NCBI RefSeq assembly: GCF_016107325.1 | Contig: NZ_RCVT01000005.1 | Coordinates: 62,001-126,000, forward strand | Source of the DNA: Sphingomonas sp. MA1305 | Lineage (GTDB): Bacteria; Pseudomonadota; Alphaproteobacteria; Sphingomonadales; Sphingomonadaceae | Length of the DNA: 64,000 bases | Direction: 5' to 3' | Shown here: positions 35,186 through 44,618 of the stretch, in pieces | How positions within the stretch are numbered: the stretch's first letter is position 1 | How the letters are laid out: every line of letters begins with the position of its first letter | Position numbers and translations under genes: made by a program | Notes under the pieces: model-generated | Seen by the model: the letters and a program-made list of their open reading frames with translations, nothing else | The model's database searches: none | Told to the model about the DNA's origin: nothing

Positions 35186-37777
35186 TCAGCCGTCCAGTAC
35201 CTCACTGATTTTGGCTGAAAGTTGCTCGATCCCGAACGGCTTGGGCAGGAAGTTGGTGCCCGGATCGAGGATTCCGTTATGCACCACGGCGTTGCGGGTA
35301 TAGCCAGTCATGTAGATCACCTTCATGAGCGGCAGCAGGCCGGCCGCGCGATCGGCGAGCTGGCGGCCGGTCATACCCGGCATGACGATATCAGTAAGCA
35401 GGACAGTCACGTCCTGGCCGGCTTCGATCATGCCCAAAGCTTCCGGACCGCTCGCGGCATGAAGCACGGTGTAGCCAAGCTCGCGCAGCGTTTCGACCGT
35501 GTTCTGGCGAACTCGCTCCTCGTCTTCCACGACCAGCACGATTTCGCTCGTTCGGCCCTGCCGTGCCGGCGCCGTCTTCCGGCGTGGCATCGGAACCTCG
35601 TCGCCCCAGAAGCGCGGCAGGTAGAGCTTGAAGGTCGTGCCGTGGCCGATCTCGGAATAGACGCGGACATGGCCGCCGGACTGGCGCGCGAAACCGAACA
35701 CTTGGCTAAGGCCGAGCCCGGTTCCCTTGCCGGTCGGCTTGGTGGTGAAGAAGGGATCGAACACCCTTTCCAGCACGTCGGGTGCGATGCCGGTGCCGGT
35801 GTCCGTAACTGAAATCTGCACATATTGGCCCGGCGGGATTTCAGCTTCACGCGCGTAATCGTCATCTACATGCGCATTGCAGGTTTCGATTGTCAGCCTG
35901 CCGCCTTCCGGCATCGCGTCACGGGCGTTCACCGCCATGTTGACGATGATGTTCTCCAGCTCGTTCGGATCGGCCTTGGCCTTCCAGAGCCCGGCGCCGA
36001 GGATGGTTTCGAGTTGCACCAGCTCGCCGAGCGACCGGGTGAGCAGGTCGGACAGGCCGCCTACCAGCTTGTTGAGATCAATCGGTTCGGGTGACAGTGG
36101 CTGCTGCCGCGAAAAGGCGAGCAGGCGCTGCGTGAGGGTCGCAGCGCGGGTCGCACCTTCCATCGCGCCGTCGAGATACTTGCCCACGTCCTGCTCGCCA
36201 CGCGCGAGCCGGCGCTGGGCGATATTCAGCCCGCCGATGATGATGGCGAGCATGTTGTTGAAGTCGTGCGCGATGCCGCCGGTGAGCTGGCCAAGCGATT
36301 CCATCTTCTGGAGCTGGCGGACCTGGCTTTCGGCTGCCGAACGACGTTCGACTTCCGTCCTGATCTCGGTGCTGGCCTCGGCGAGCGCGGCGCTCTGCTG
36401 ATCGACCCGCTGGTTCAGGCGAAGCAGGGCCTCGGCGCGCTCCACCGCCAGCCAGGTCAACTCGGCCACTTCCTTGACCAGCGAGATTTCAGCCGGCGTC
36501 CAATGGCGCACGTCTGCATGGTGCAAGTAGATGCCGGCCTGCCAGCGCCCGGCGTCCATCAACGGCACGCACAGGCCAGCGAGTACGCCGGTATCGGCAT
36601 AGGCCGCTAGGTCGCCGTCGTTTTCATAGCGGCTGTCGCTAAACACCAGCGTTTTGCCGCGGCGACGCTGCCGCTCCGCGCGTTCGCCGAAGGCGCTGAC
36701 CGGCTGGAACCCGATCAACGGTGACAGCGTACCGTCCGTCCAGCTCTCGCTATGACGCATCTGCTTGGCGCCGTGCAGGCGATAGAAGCCGGCGCGATGC
36801 GCACCCAGGCGCTGCCCAAGCGCTTCCGCGGCCACGCGAATGATCGTTTCCGGATCGGTCGCGACACGCTGGCGGCCGGTCAACTCGACCACAAAGTCCC
36901 GCTCCGCCTTGGCCGCGCGCAGCGCCAGCTCGGATGTCATTCGGTCGGTGATGTCGTAGCTCACGCCCGGGAAGCGCTCGCAGCACCCGTCCAGCCCGGC
37001 GATGCAGCGGCCCTGCGCCGACACCCATCGAACGCTGCCGTCAGAATGCAGCAGGCGGTATTCCGACACGAAGCTTCCGCATTGCTCGACCGCTGCCGCG
37101 ACTTCGGATCGCACACGTTCAAGATCGTCCGGGTGGATGCCATTGAAGAAGTCCGCCAGCGGTGCCCCGCGCGCTGCCTCGTCGGGGTCGATGCCGTAGA
37201 GGGTCGCGAACCGCGTGTCCGCCGTCACGCGGTCAGCCACGACATCCCAGTCCCAGGTGCCGATGCTGTTGCCGGCGGAGAGGGCCAAATCCAGCCGTTC
37301 GTCCGCTGCCTTGCGTTCACGTTCGGCAATTACCCGCGGCGTCGTTTCGCCGGTGACGCAAAGGAGGCCGGCTATCTCCCCCGCATCGTCGAACACGGGC
37401 GAGTAGGTGAACGTCCACCAGCTTTCCTCAGGCAGACCGGTGCGGCTGAGATCGAGCCGCATGTCGATCAGCGTCTGGCTCTCGCCCGCCAGGGTCGTTT
37501 TCACCAACGGCTCGATCTCGTCCCAGATGCTGCCCCAAACTTCCCGGAACGGTTGGCCAAGCGCCGTGTCGAGCCGATATCCGAGGATGGGCCGGTAAGC
37601 GTCATTGTAGAAGCACAGCAGGTCCGGCCCCCAGGCGAGAAACATGGGAGTGGGACAGGCCAGCATCAGGGCAAGCGTCGAGCGCAGCGAAGTCGGCCAG
37701 GTGTCCAGCGGGCCGAGCGAGGTGCTAGACCATTCGTGACGTGCAATTTCGCTTCCGGTAACGGTCTTGTTTTCCAT
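35186..37777 (-). CDS. PAS-PAS-GAF hybrid sensor histidine kinase with receiver
   Basis: An 863-residue soluble hybrid kinase. Residues about 10-145 are a PAS-like sensor (WSSTSLGPLDTWPTSLRSTLALML...FLAWGPDLLCFYNDAYRPILG), about 160-280 a PAS/PAC domain, and about 295-450 a GAF domain. A coiled coil leads into the H box (H504 in GQLTGGIAHDFNNML), then the HATPase ([51 protein letters not shown]) and a C-terminal receiver with D796 in LLTDIVMPGM. ATG 37777 was chosen because the sensor begins there; the frame runs open to 38518 as a shadow. The first domain is paralogous to that of the divergent HWE kinase. Confidence 0.9.
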   Translation of the reverse strand: MENKTVTGSEIARHEWSSTSLGPLDTWPTSLRSTLALMLACPTPMFLAWGPDLLCFYNDAYRPILGYRLDTALGQPFREVWGSIWDEIEPLVKTTLAGESQTLIDMRLDLSRTGLPEESWWTFTYSPVFDDAGEIAGLLCVTGETTPRVIAERERKAADERLDLALSAGNSIGTWDWDVVADRVTADTRFATLYGIDPDEAARGAPLADFFNGIHPDDLERVRSEVAAAVEQCGSFVSEYRLLHSDGSVRWVSAQGRCIAGLDGCCERFPGVSYDITDRMTSELALRAAKAERDFVVELTGRQRVATDPETIIRVAAEALGQRLGAHRAGFYRLHGAKQMRHSESWTDGTLSPLIGFQPVSAFGERAERQRRRGKTLVFSDSRYENDGDLAAYADTGVLAGLCVPLMDAGRWQAGIYLHHADVRHWTPAEISLVKEVAELTWLAVERAEALLRLNQRVDQQSAALAEASTEIRTEVERRSAAESQVRQLQKMESLGQLTGGIAHDFNNMLAIIIGGLNIAQRRLARGEQDVGKYLDGAMEGATRAATLTQRLLAFSRQQPLSPEPIDLNKLVGGLSDLLTRSLGELVQLETILGAGLWKAKADPNELENIIVNMAVNARDAMPEGGRLTIETCNAHVDDDYAREAEIPPGQYVQISVTDTGTGIAPDVLERVFDPFFTTKPTGKGTGLGLSQVFGFARQSGGHVRVYSEIGHGTTFKLYLPRFWGDEVPMPRRKTAPARQGRTSEIVLVVEDEERVRQNTVETLRELGYTVLHAASGPEALGMIEAGQDVTVLLTDIVMPGMTGRQLADRAAGLLPLMKVIYMTGYTRNAVVHNGILDPGTNFLPKPFGIEQLSAKISEVLDG

Positions 37778-37954
37778 CGGTGTTGCTTGAAAAAGAGGGA
37801 CGTTCGCGCGCGATCTTGCAACGATCACAGCGCGATGGGAGAGGAAGGATCGCTTAAACCGTTTCTCGGTGAAGCCCAGGGGGACAGGCGGTCTGATCAC
37901 ACAGAGGAAGGGAACGCATCGGCTATCGCGCACCGGACGGTGCAGGGGGCAACA

Positions 37955-38194
37955 ATGAACCAGAACAGCGACGAAGCCTACTTCGCGCGATGGGCGCAGC
38001 AGGAGCTCGATCTTGCCGGCAAAGCCGCGGACGCGGCGACAAAGACGATCCATCTCGATCTGGCGGCCGCCTACGCGACGCGCCGGGAACTTGCCGCTTG
38101 CGCAATTACAGTCAGCGATAGGGGCTCCGAACCCGATCAACCTGACCATGCGATATTTCTGAGGCAGGATGGTCTGAGGACGGCCCTTTTCTGA
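37955..38194 (+). CDS. small helical protein, 79 residues
   Basis: MNQNSDEAYFARWAQQELDL followed by AGKAADAATKTIHLDLAAAYATRREL. This YF-x-RRA-x-QE...A-x-x-A-x-x-x-x-IHL-x-LA-x-x-Y pattern is a frequent small alphaproteobacterial protein of unknown role, usually near stress or signalling genes. ATG 37955 follows AGGGGGC. It lies between the two divergent kinases and is transcribed with the HWE kinase. Confidence 0.6.
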   Translation: MNQNSDEAYFARWAQQELDLAGKAADAATKTIHLDLAAAYATRRELAACAITVSDRGSEPDQPDHAIFLRQDGLRTALF

Positions 38195-38284
38195 ACGACT
38201 TTCATTGGTTAATTCCGAACCGGGGGGCGCGATGAATGTCGCCGCTTCATCGGGACTTAACAAGAGAAACGTGCGGGCAGCGGC

Positions 38285-40237
38285 GTGACGGAACAGCGGG
38301 ATCGTGTAACGGACGGCAGGGGCATGGTCGATCGGCTCCATGCTTACGACTGGAGCGCCACCCCTCTCGGCGACCCTGTGCATTGGCCGCTGAGCCTCCG
38401 CACCGCGGTTCAGATCGTGATGGCATCGGGCCATGCCATGTGCCTGGCGTGGGGTCCTGAGCGCACCTTCCTCTACAACGACGCCTATGTGCCGATGCTC
38501 GGTACACGCCATCCGCAAGCATTCGGTGCGCCTTTCAAAGAGGTCTGGCCAGACATCTGGAGCGATATAGGACCGCTGGTCGATCAGACGTTCGCCGGTG
38601 AAACCTCAACCTTCGAGAACATGCCGCTTACCATGGAGCGCAACGGCTACCCGGAGGAGACTTGGTGGACCTTCTCCTACTCGCCGGTCGTGGATGAGTG
38701 CGGCAGCGTTGCCGGTCTGCTCAACGTCACCGTGGAAACCACGGGACGCGTGTTGGCGGAGCAAGGCCGCGATGAGGCGGTCGAGCGGCTGCGCCGGAAC
38801 GAAGCCAAGTGGCGCGGCATCTTCCACACGTTGCGCGAAGGCTTCATCCTCGGCGAGTTGGTGCGTGACGAAACGGGACGGGTCATCGACTGGCGCTACG
38901 AAGAGGTCAACGACGCCTGGTACGATCTCGTCGGGATCGAGCACGGCTGCGCGGTCGGTCGGACGATTCGCGAGGTGTTCCCAGGCATCGAGGACGAGTG
39001 GGTTATGGAGTTCGCCGGTATGGCCGAGGCCGACGAACCGATCCGCTTCACGCGTCAGGTGGGAACGCTCGGCCGTTGGTACGACGGCGTGGCGCAGCAT
39101 GCCGGCAACGATCATTTCACCGTCATCTTCACTGAGGTGACGGAGCGTGTCCTGCGCGAGAAGCGGCAGCGGGCGCTGATCGCGCTCGGCGACCGCTTGC
39201 AGCAGGAGACGAGCGTCGGGAGCATCACTCTCGCTGCCAGTGCCATTATCGGCGATGCGCTCGGCGTCCAACTCGTCGGCTACGGCGATGTCGATGCAGG
39301 TGCGGAAACCATCACCGTCGAGCAGGACTGGACAAGCGGGGCCGCACAAACCCTCGCCGGTACGCTCCGCTTCCGCGACTTCGGTAGCTACATCGATGAC
39401 CTCAAGGCAGGCTGCACTGTGATTGTGCGGGACTGCCGGACCGATCCGCGTACTTGCGACCATGCTGACGCACTTGAAGCACGCAGTGCGCGTGCTTTCG
39501 TCAACGCGCCGGTGATCGAACGCGGCGAGTTCGTCGCCCTTCTCTATGTCAGCTCCGACACGCCGCGGGACTGGAGCGCCGACGAGCTTGCGTTTATCCG
39601 TGACATCGCCTTCCGCGTCCGGCAGGCAGTCGAGCGGTTGCGCGCCGCTCAGCAGGAGGAGGTGCTGAACGGCGAGCTGGGGCACCGCATCAAGAACACG
39701 CTCAGCGTCGTTCAGGCGATCGCCACGCAGACCCTCGTCGGAAAGGCGGATCAGACGGCGGTCGATGAGTTCAGCAACCGTCTGAAGGCGCTCTCGTCCG
39801 CACACGATGTGCTGATGAAGCGAAGCTGGGAAGCCGCCGATTTCGAGGTAGTGGCGCGTGCCGCGCTATCGAGTTTCGCCAGCACCCGCATTAGGCTGTC
39901 AGGTCCCGAGCTTGCGATCAGCTCCCGCACTGCGATGTCTTTGTCGTTGTTGCTCCACGAACTGGCAACCAACGCCGTCAAATACGGCGCGCTCAGCGTG
40001 CCCGAGGGCCATGTCGCCATCGCCTGGGCGCTGCGTCGAGCCGATAGCGTAGACACGCTGGAGATGAGCTGGTCGGAACGGGGCGGCCCTCCGGCGGCCG
40101 AGCCCACTTCCCGCGGCTTTGGCTCACGGCTTATCCGAATGGGACTGAGCGGATCGGGCGGCGTCAAACTGCGTTATGGCGCTCAGGGACTAACGGTCGA
40201 GATGAGTGCGCCCCTTGCCCGGATACAGCAGGGCTGA
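38285..40237 (+). CDS. PAS-GAF HWE-family histidine kinase
   Basis: A 650-residue soluble kinase. The N-terminal sensor (YDWSATPLGDPVHWPLSLRT...CLAWGPERTFLYNDAY) is a paralogue of the sensor of the divergent hybrid kinase. A second PAS (RGIFHTLREGFILGELVRDE) and a GAF domain (about 290-440) follow. The dimerisation/phosphoacceptor box ELGHRIKNTLSVVQAIATQT has H467, and the ATP-binding part has LLLHELATNAVKYGALS and FGSRLIRMGL, the HWE/HisKA_2 style. Such kinases often control the general stress response. The start is GTG; a stand-alone receiver gene follows. Confidence 0.92.
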   Translation: MTEQRDRVTDGRGMVDRLHAYDWSATPLGDPVHWPLSLRTAVQIVMASGHAMCLAWGPERTFLYNDAYVPMLGTRHPQAFGAPFKEVWPDIWSDIGPLVDQTFAGETSTFENMPLTMERNGYPEETWWTFSYSPVVDECGSVAGLLNVTVETTGRVLAEQGRDEAVERLRRNEAKWRGIFHTLREGFILGELVRDETGRVIDWRYEEVNDAWYDLVGIEHGCAVGRTIREVFPGIEDEWVMEFAGMAEADEPIRFTRQVGTLGRWYDGVAQHAGNDHFTVIFTEVTERVLREKRQRALIALGDRLQQETSVGSITLAASAIIGDALGVQLVGYGDVDAGAETITVEQDWTSGAAQTLAGTLRFRDFGSYIDDLKAGCTVIVRDCRTDPRTCDHADALEARSARAFVNAPVIERGEFVALLYVSSDTPRDWSADELAFIRDIAFRVRQAVERLRAAQQEEVLNGELGHRIKNTLSVVQAIATQTLVGKADQTAVDEFSNRLKALSSAHDVLMKRSWEAADFEVVARAALSSFASTRIRLSGPELAISSRTAMSLSLLLHELATNAVKYGALSVPEGHVAIAWALRRADSVDTLEMSWSERGGPPAAEPTSRGFGSRLIRMGLSGSGGVKLRYGAQGLTVEMSAPLARIQQG

Positions 40238-40256
40238 GGGCGGCAGAACGAAGCGA

Positions 40257-40652
40257 ATGGGTCAGTCACAGCCATTGTCGTGCCACCCGGTGCTTATCAT
40301 CGAGGACGAGCCGATCCTGCGAATGGAGGCGATCGACATGGTCGAGCGTGCCGGGTTCGAGGCAATCGAAGCGAAGGATGTCGATGAGGCGATCCAAATC
40401 CTTGAGACGCGCACCGATATCAGGGTCGTCTACATGGACCTCGATATGCCCCGGGGCGTGAAAGGCATTGAGATCGCGGCATGCATTCGCGACCGCTGGC
40501 CTCCGATTGAGATCATCCTGACGGCCGCCAGCTTCAGCAAGGCCGACCTGGACCTCCCCGTACGGGCGGAGTTCTTCTCCAAGCCAGTCCGTCACAGGGA
40601 GATTGTCGCTGTCATGCGCCGCATGGCGGATCACGCTGCAGACGCTGCTTGA
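40257..40652 (+). CDS. stand-alone response-regulator receiver domain
   Basis: A 131-residue CheY-like protein: CHPVLIIEDEPILRMEAIDM, the phosphoacceptor D61 in VVYMDLDMPRGVKG, IILTAAS and the conserved lysine in FFSKPVRH. It starts 19 bases after the HWE kinase stop and is the obvious partner for it. The start at ATG 40257 is preferred to an upstream one inside the kinase gene. No DNA-binding output domain is present. Confidence 0.88.
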   Translation: MGQSQPLSCHPVLIIEDEPILRMEAIDMVERAGFEAIEAKDVDEAIQILETRTDIRVVYMDLDMPRGVKGIEIAACIRDRWPPIEIILTAASFSKADLDLPVRAEFFSKPVRHREIVAVMRRMADHAADAA

Positions 40653-40713
40653 AACTCGCCGACAATGAGAATGACGGCTGCCATCGCATCGTGACTAGGC
40701 CATAGGTCTGCTG

Positions 40714-42774
40714 ATGAACGAAGGTGATGCCAAGTCCGCCATATGGCCGCTAGAGGGCGCGGAGCCGCTCGCCGCAGGACGTGAGCGCGCGGTGTCGATC
40801 GATCGGGCACCGGATCGTAATGCGTTGTTCTCGGCGATCCAGTCCACGCGGATGCCGATGATCCTGACGGACCCGCATCAAAACGACAATCCGATCATCT
40901 TCGCGAACCGCTCCTTCCTCGCGCTGTCAGGATACAGCGAGGATCAACTGATCGGTCGCAACTGCCGCTTCCTGCAAGGACCGGACACCGATCAAAGCGC
41001 GGTTCGCCGTGTGCGAGAGGCCATCGCCGCGCGTGAAACGGTCGCGGTCGATATCCTCAACTATCGGCAGGACGGCAGCACATTCGTCAACGAGCTTTAC
41101 GTCAGCCCGGTTTTCGACGGTGAAGGCAACCTCCTCTATTTTTTCGGTAGCCAGGTCGATGTCACGTCACTGACGCAGGCTCGCGCCGATTTGCGGGACA
41201 GCGAGGCGCGCTACCGTTCACTCTTCGAGACGATGGACGAAGGCTTCTGCATCATCGAGTTCATCGACGGTCCAGATGGACCGCTCAGCGACTATGTGCA
41301 TGTCGAGGCGAACGGCGCCTACGAGCGCAATGCCGGCATCGCCAACGTAGTGGGCCAGAAGGTCCGCGAGATGGTGCCGGATGAAGCGGATAGCTGGGTC
41401 GCCCGCTACGGCGAGGTGCTGCGCACCGGCGAACCGATCCGCTTCGAGCAGGAACTGATCGCGACCGGGCGCCAGCTCGAACTCTCTGCGTTCCGACTGG
41501 AGCCGCCCGAGCGCCGCCAGGTCGCCGTTCTGTTTCAGGATATCACGATCAGACGCCGTGCCGAGAACGACTTGCGGGCGCTGTCGGGACGGCTTGAGTC
41601 CGAGGTCACAAGGCGGACCAGCGAGTTGCTCGCGAGCCAGGAGGCGCTGCGCCAGTCGCAGAAGATGGAAGCGATCGGCCAACTCACGGGCGGCGTCGCG
41701 CACGACTTCAACAATCTGCTAACCATCATTCGTTCGGCAGCCGAGCTGCTGACCCGCGACGACATTTCCGACGCCAAGCGCAAGCGCTATGCCTCAGCGG
41801 TGCTTGAAACGACGGATCGTGCCGCCAAGCTAACCGGCCAATTGCTGGCCTTCGCGCGCCGACAGCCTATGCGATCCGAGGTGATCGATGCCGGAGCCAA
41901 TACCCAGGCCGCGCTCGATCTGATTCGCCAACTCGTCGGATCGCAGGTCGAGGTCACATTCGAACAGCGGGCCTCGACCTGTTTCGTCGAAACCGATCCG
42001 GCGCAGTTCGAGACGGCGCTGGTCAACCTGGCGGCCAATGCCCGTGACGCCATGAGCGGTTCCGGGACGCTGGCGTTCTTCGTCGAGAGCGTCGCTGAGG
42101 TGCCGGTAGTCCGACACCATCCGGCCGTCCATGCGCCGCACATCGCGGTGTCCGTTACGGACACCGGACCGGGTATTCCCGAGGATGTCATAGAGCGTGT
42201 CTTCGAGCCGTTTTTCACGACCAAGGAGCTTGGCAAAGGCACAGGCCTTGGCCTGAGCCAGGTGTTCGGCTTCGCCAAACAGTCCGGTGGCGAGGTGGCT
42301 GTGCAGTCATCGCCGCAAGGCACGACCTTCACCATCTACCTGCCGTGTAGCGGGGCGCAGGCTATGACTGCGCCGCTGGAAGAGGTGCCGGTTTCCGATG
42401 CGCAGGTCCGCAATGCCTGTATCCTGGTGGTCGAGGACAATGTCGAGGTCGGCACCTTCTCGACGGAAATCCTGCGCGAACTCGGTCATCAGACGGATTG
42501 GGCTCCTGACGCCAACGCCGCCCTGGAAAAGCTGCGTGACGCGCCGGATCGGTATGATCTCGTCTTCTCGGACGTAATGATGCCCGGCATGTCCGGGATC
42601 GAGCTAGGCGGCGAGATCAGGCGCCTCTACCCCACAATACCCGTCCTCCTGACCAGCGGCTACAGCTCGGCTATAGCTGAAGGTGGAACGCAAGGGTTCG
42701 AGCTTCTGACCAAACCCTATTCGGTGGACGATCTCACAAAGCTGCTTGGCCGAGTGTTGAGACGTTTGGGCTGA
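40714..42774 (+). CDS. LOV-domain hybrid histidine kinase (putative blue-light sensor)
   Basis: A 686-residue photoreceptor-type kinase. The LOV domain (about 40-150) has the flavin motif GRNCRFLQG with the photoactive cysteine C84, the asparagines of [15 protein letters not shown] and the glutamine of YFFGSQVD, so all main flavin contacts are kept. A second PAS (about 160-280) and a coiled coil lead to H330 in [15 protein letters not shown], an HATPase ([51 protein letters not shown]) and a receiver with D620 in [11 protein letters not shown]. It probably senses blue light (and redox) and controls stress or lifestyle genes. No LovR partner beyond the small receivers is seen. Confidence 0.93.
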   Translation: MNEGDAKSAIWPLEGAEPLAAGRERAVSIDRAPDRNALFSAIQSTRMPMILTDPHQNDNPIIFANRSFLALSGYSEDQLIGRNCRFLQGPDTDQSAVRRVREAIAARETVAVDILNYRQDGSTFVNELYVSPVFDGEGNLLYFFGSQVDVTSLTQARADLRDSEARYRSLFETMDEGFCIIEFIDGPDGPLSDYVHVEANGAYERNAGIANVVGQKVREMVPDEADSWVARYGEVLRTGEPIRFEQELIATGRQLELSAFRLEPPERRQVAVLFQDITIRRRAENDLRALSGRLESEVTRRTSELLASQEALRQSQKMEAIGQLTGGVAHDFNNLLTIIRSAAELLTRDDISDAKRKRYASAVLETTDRAAKLTGQLLAFARRQPMRSEVIDAGANTQAALDLIRQLVGSQVEVTFEQRASTCFVETDPAQFETALVNLAANARDAMSGSGTLAFFVESVAEVPVVRHHPAVHAPHIAVSVTDTGPGIPEDVIERVFEPFFTTKELGKGTGLGLSQVFGFAKQSGGEVAVQSSPQGTTFTIYLPCSGAQAMTAPLEEVPVSDAQVRNACILVVEDNVEVGTFSTEILRELGHQTDWAPDANAALEKLRDAPDRYDLVFSDVMMPGMSGIELGGEIRRLYPTIPVLLTSGYSSAIAEGGTQGFELLTKPYSVDDLTKLLGRVLRRLG

Positions 42775-43213
42775 TCGCCAGCAATGCGGCTTCCCCAAAA
42801 GGGACCATCAACGGGATGCTCGGGCGGACATGGTGCTCCATCGGGCAACGAATCCACCGTTTTCCCAAAACCTGTTCTCGATTGCCCTTTCCCGAAACTG
42901 CCGGTCGAGCACGGAGAATTGGGGCACCCGAACGCGCCTCGACGCGGCGCGTCCAAGCTGAGCCATCCGAGTACCGCCAGTGCCGGAATCTAACCCTTAC
43001 TACGCATCTGACCGGGATGTTGCAGCGGCGCTCCGGCGTGCGGCCTTCTGGCGGCGACGTTCGACCTCGATGAGGCGACCGGCAGGGTTGTTACGAGGAA
43101 CACGTTGCCAGATGGCTCGAGCGCCGGGTCCCTGGCCGCACACGCGCGGTACAGCGACGTCCTTAAGAGGATGTAGCGTACTGAGCGCCAAGATCACCGC
43201 GTCGGAGTCTCGC
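42775..43213. other. gene-poor boundary stretch
   Basis: No complete gene is evident. One frame carries a short protein-like tract near 43050-43177 (TFDLDEATGRVVTRNTLPDG and on to a stop), which may be a fragment of a lost gene. The stretch marks the change from signalling genes to the accessory region and could hold an integration boundary; no tRNA or direct repeat was recognised. Confidence 0.35.
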
Positions 43214-43447
43214 TTACCGGTTGGCGGAGGGCGTTCGCCGCGGCGTGGTCGAGCGCGGCCAGTGCTGCCCGAAAATCTGCGTTGTTGTACCTTCCTCGAT
43301 ACCGTTCAGCTCAAGCAGTACCGCAGTCGCGCCGTGCACGATCACGGGCAACATCGGGCCGGAAATGAGCGAGGCAATGCCGTCGAAGTAGATCGCGTGC
43401 TCCGCCGCAAAGGTCACGACATCAACAACGGAAGTCGAGCTCTGCAT
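43214..43447 (-). CDS. short hypothetical ORF or gene fragment
   Basis: A 77-residue ORF whose centre (VTFAAEHAIYFDGIASLISG, PVIVHGATAVLLELNGIEE) has protein-like composition and codon usage, while the last 20 residues are arginine/threonine-rich and look like out-of-frame sequence. It may be the remnant of a larger gene disrupted when the accessory region was acquired. No family recognised. Confidence 0.25.
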   Translation of the reverse strand: MQSSTSVVDVVTFAAEHAIYFDGIASLISGPMLPVIVHGATAVLLELNGIEEGTTTQIFGQHWPRSTTPRRTPSANR

Positions 43448-43466
43448 ATACGGTTGGATCGCTTCA

Positions 43467-44177
43467 CTAAGTCGGCGCTACGGCAGCCGTCCTGACGCGG
43501 TGTAGGGCGGTCACCCGCTTGACGTGAGCAATGCTGCATCCGGCCAATTCCGCCGTCTTCGCGATGCTCATGCCAGCCTCGCGCAGACCGATGATGCGGC
43601 GGTGATGGGCTAGGTCGGGCTTGCGGCCGGTATACCGTCCTGCCCTCTTAGCGATCTCGATCCCCTCGCGCTGCCGCTCGCGCCGGGTCTCATAATCGTC
43701 GCGCGCCGTCTGCAGCGCCACGCGCAGCAGCATGTCCTGCACCGCTTCCAGCACGATACGCGCCACGCCCACGCTGTCCGCCACCAAGTCGCTGAGGTCG
43801 ACGATGCCCGGCACGGCCAGCCGAGCTCCCCTGCCGCGAATCGTCTGCACCAGCAGTTCGGCTTCCGGCAGCGGCAGGCGGCTGATACGGTCTATCTTCT
43901 CGGCCACCACCACCTCACCCGGCTGCAGGTCCGCCACCATGCGCAAAAGCTCCGGCCGGTCAGGCCGCGCGCCCGACGCCTTCTCCCGGTACACGGCCGC
44001 CACGTAGAAGCCGGCCGCACGCGCGCCCGCCACGATGCTCTCCTGCCGCGTCAGGTCCTGCTCGTCCGTGCTCACCCGCAAGTACACCCGCGCCGCCTTC
44101 ACCTCGCTGCCTGCCACCTGCCCGTCACTCCTGCCCGGCGTGTTTGGGTACACCCATGAGAGCCACTCCTGGAACAA
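43467..44177 (-). CDS. serine recombinase (resolvase/invertase family)
   Basis: A site-specific recombinase. The catalytic region is ARVYLRVSTDEQDLTRQESIV with the nucleophilic serine in LRVS, followed by REKASGARPDRPELLRMVADLQPGEVVVAEKIDRISR with the conserved arginines. A C-terminal helix-turn-helix follows (IIGLREAGMSIAKTAELAGCSIAHVKRV). The typical family start is probably GTG 44102 (VKAARVYLRV); the frame extends to 44177. Such genes sit on transposons, plasmids and genomic islands. It marks the left part of the accessory segment. Confidence 0.9.
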   Translation of the reverse strand: MFQEWLSWVYPNTPGRSDGQVAGSEVKAARVYLRVSTDEQDLTRQESIVAGARAAGFYVAAVYREKASGARPDRPELLRMVADLQPGEVVVAEKIDRISRLPLPEAELLVQTIRGRGARLAVPGIVDLSDLVADSVGVARIVLEAVQDMLLRVALQTARDDYETRRERQREGIEIAKRAGRYTGRKPDLAHHRRIIGLREAGMSIAKTAELAGCSIAHVKRVTALHRVRTAAVAPT

Positions 44178-44381
44178 GTGGCCCAGAAGAGTAATCGTCC
44201 ATCCTGCGGAGCCTAGCCAAGTAAACCGAGTCTAAGTAGCTTCGAAAGAGGGACAGTGAAGGCTCTTGATCACTAATAGCGGCCGCGTACTCGCCTCACC
44301 CTAGCCGTCATTGAAACCTTCCGGTATGAGCACCGCAATCGGGTCAGGTTAGCGGAGTCACTGCCGCGTCTTAGGCGGCGA

Positions 44382-44549
44382 CTACGCGCAGCTGTCCCGT
44401 GCTGGGATCACGCGCAATGCGACCGCGCTGTCCGCGATCTCGAGTGCCTTCAACTCGGCCTTGAGACGAAGCATGTTGGGATAGCCGCCGACCCGCCGGG
44501 CCAGAGCGCCGGTTTCGGTCTGTTCTCGCGCGGACAGGATCGTCGCCAT
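44382..44549 (-). CDS. small hypothetical protein, 55 residues
   Basis: MATILSAREQTETGALARRV followed by GGYPNMLRLKAELKALEIADSAV. The ORF has protein-like composition and a leucine/lysine-rich helix, lies 69 bases downstream of the Shedu gene on the same strand and could be its last operon member. No family recognised. It lacks a strong ribosome site, so it may be a remnant. Confidence 0.35.
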   Translation of the reverse strand: MATILSAREQTETGALARRVGGYPNMLRLKAELKALEIADSAVALRVIPARDSCA

Positions 44550-44618
44550 GGGTCCTAGACATTCCCTCCCGGCACCTGCGTAAAGGCTCGACCGGATTTC
44601 GCGCTCGTTCTGTTCGCT

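Noticed and set aside
38285..38518. A minus-strand extension of the hybrid kinase to 38518
   Set aside because: The extra residues are basic and unlike the sensor, and the region is already used by the divergent HWE kinase.
42775..43466. A tRNA or attachment site at the boundary with the accessory region
   Set aside because: No tRNA-like cloverleaf and no flanking direct repeats were seen by eye, so integration cannot be assigned to this place.
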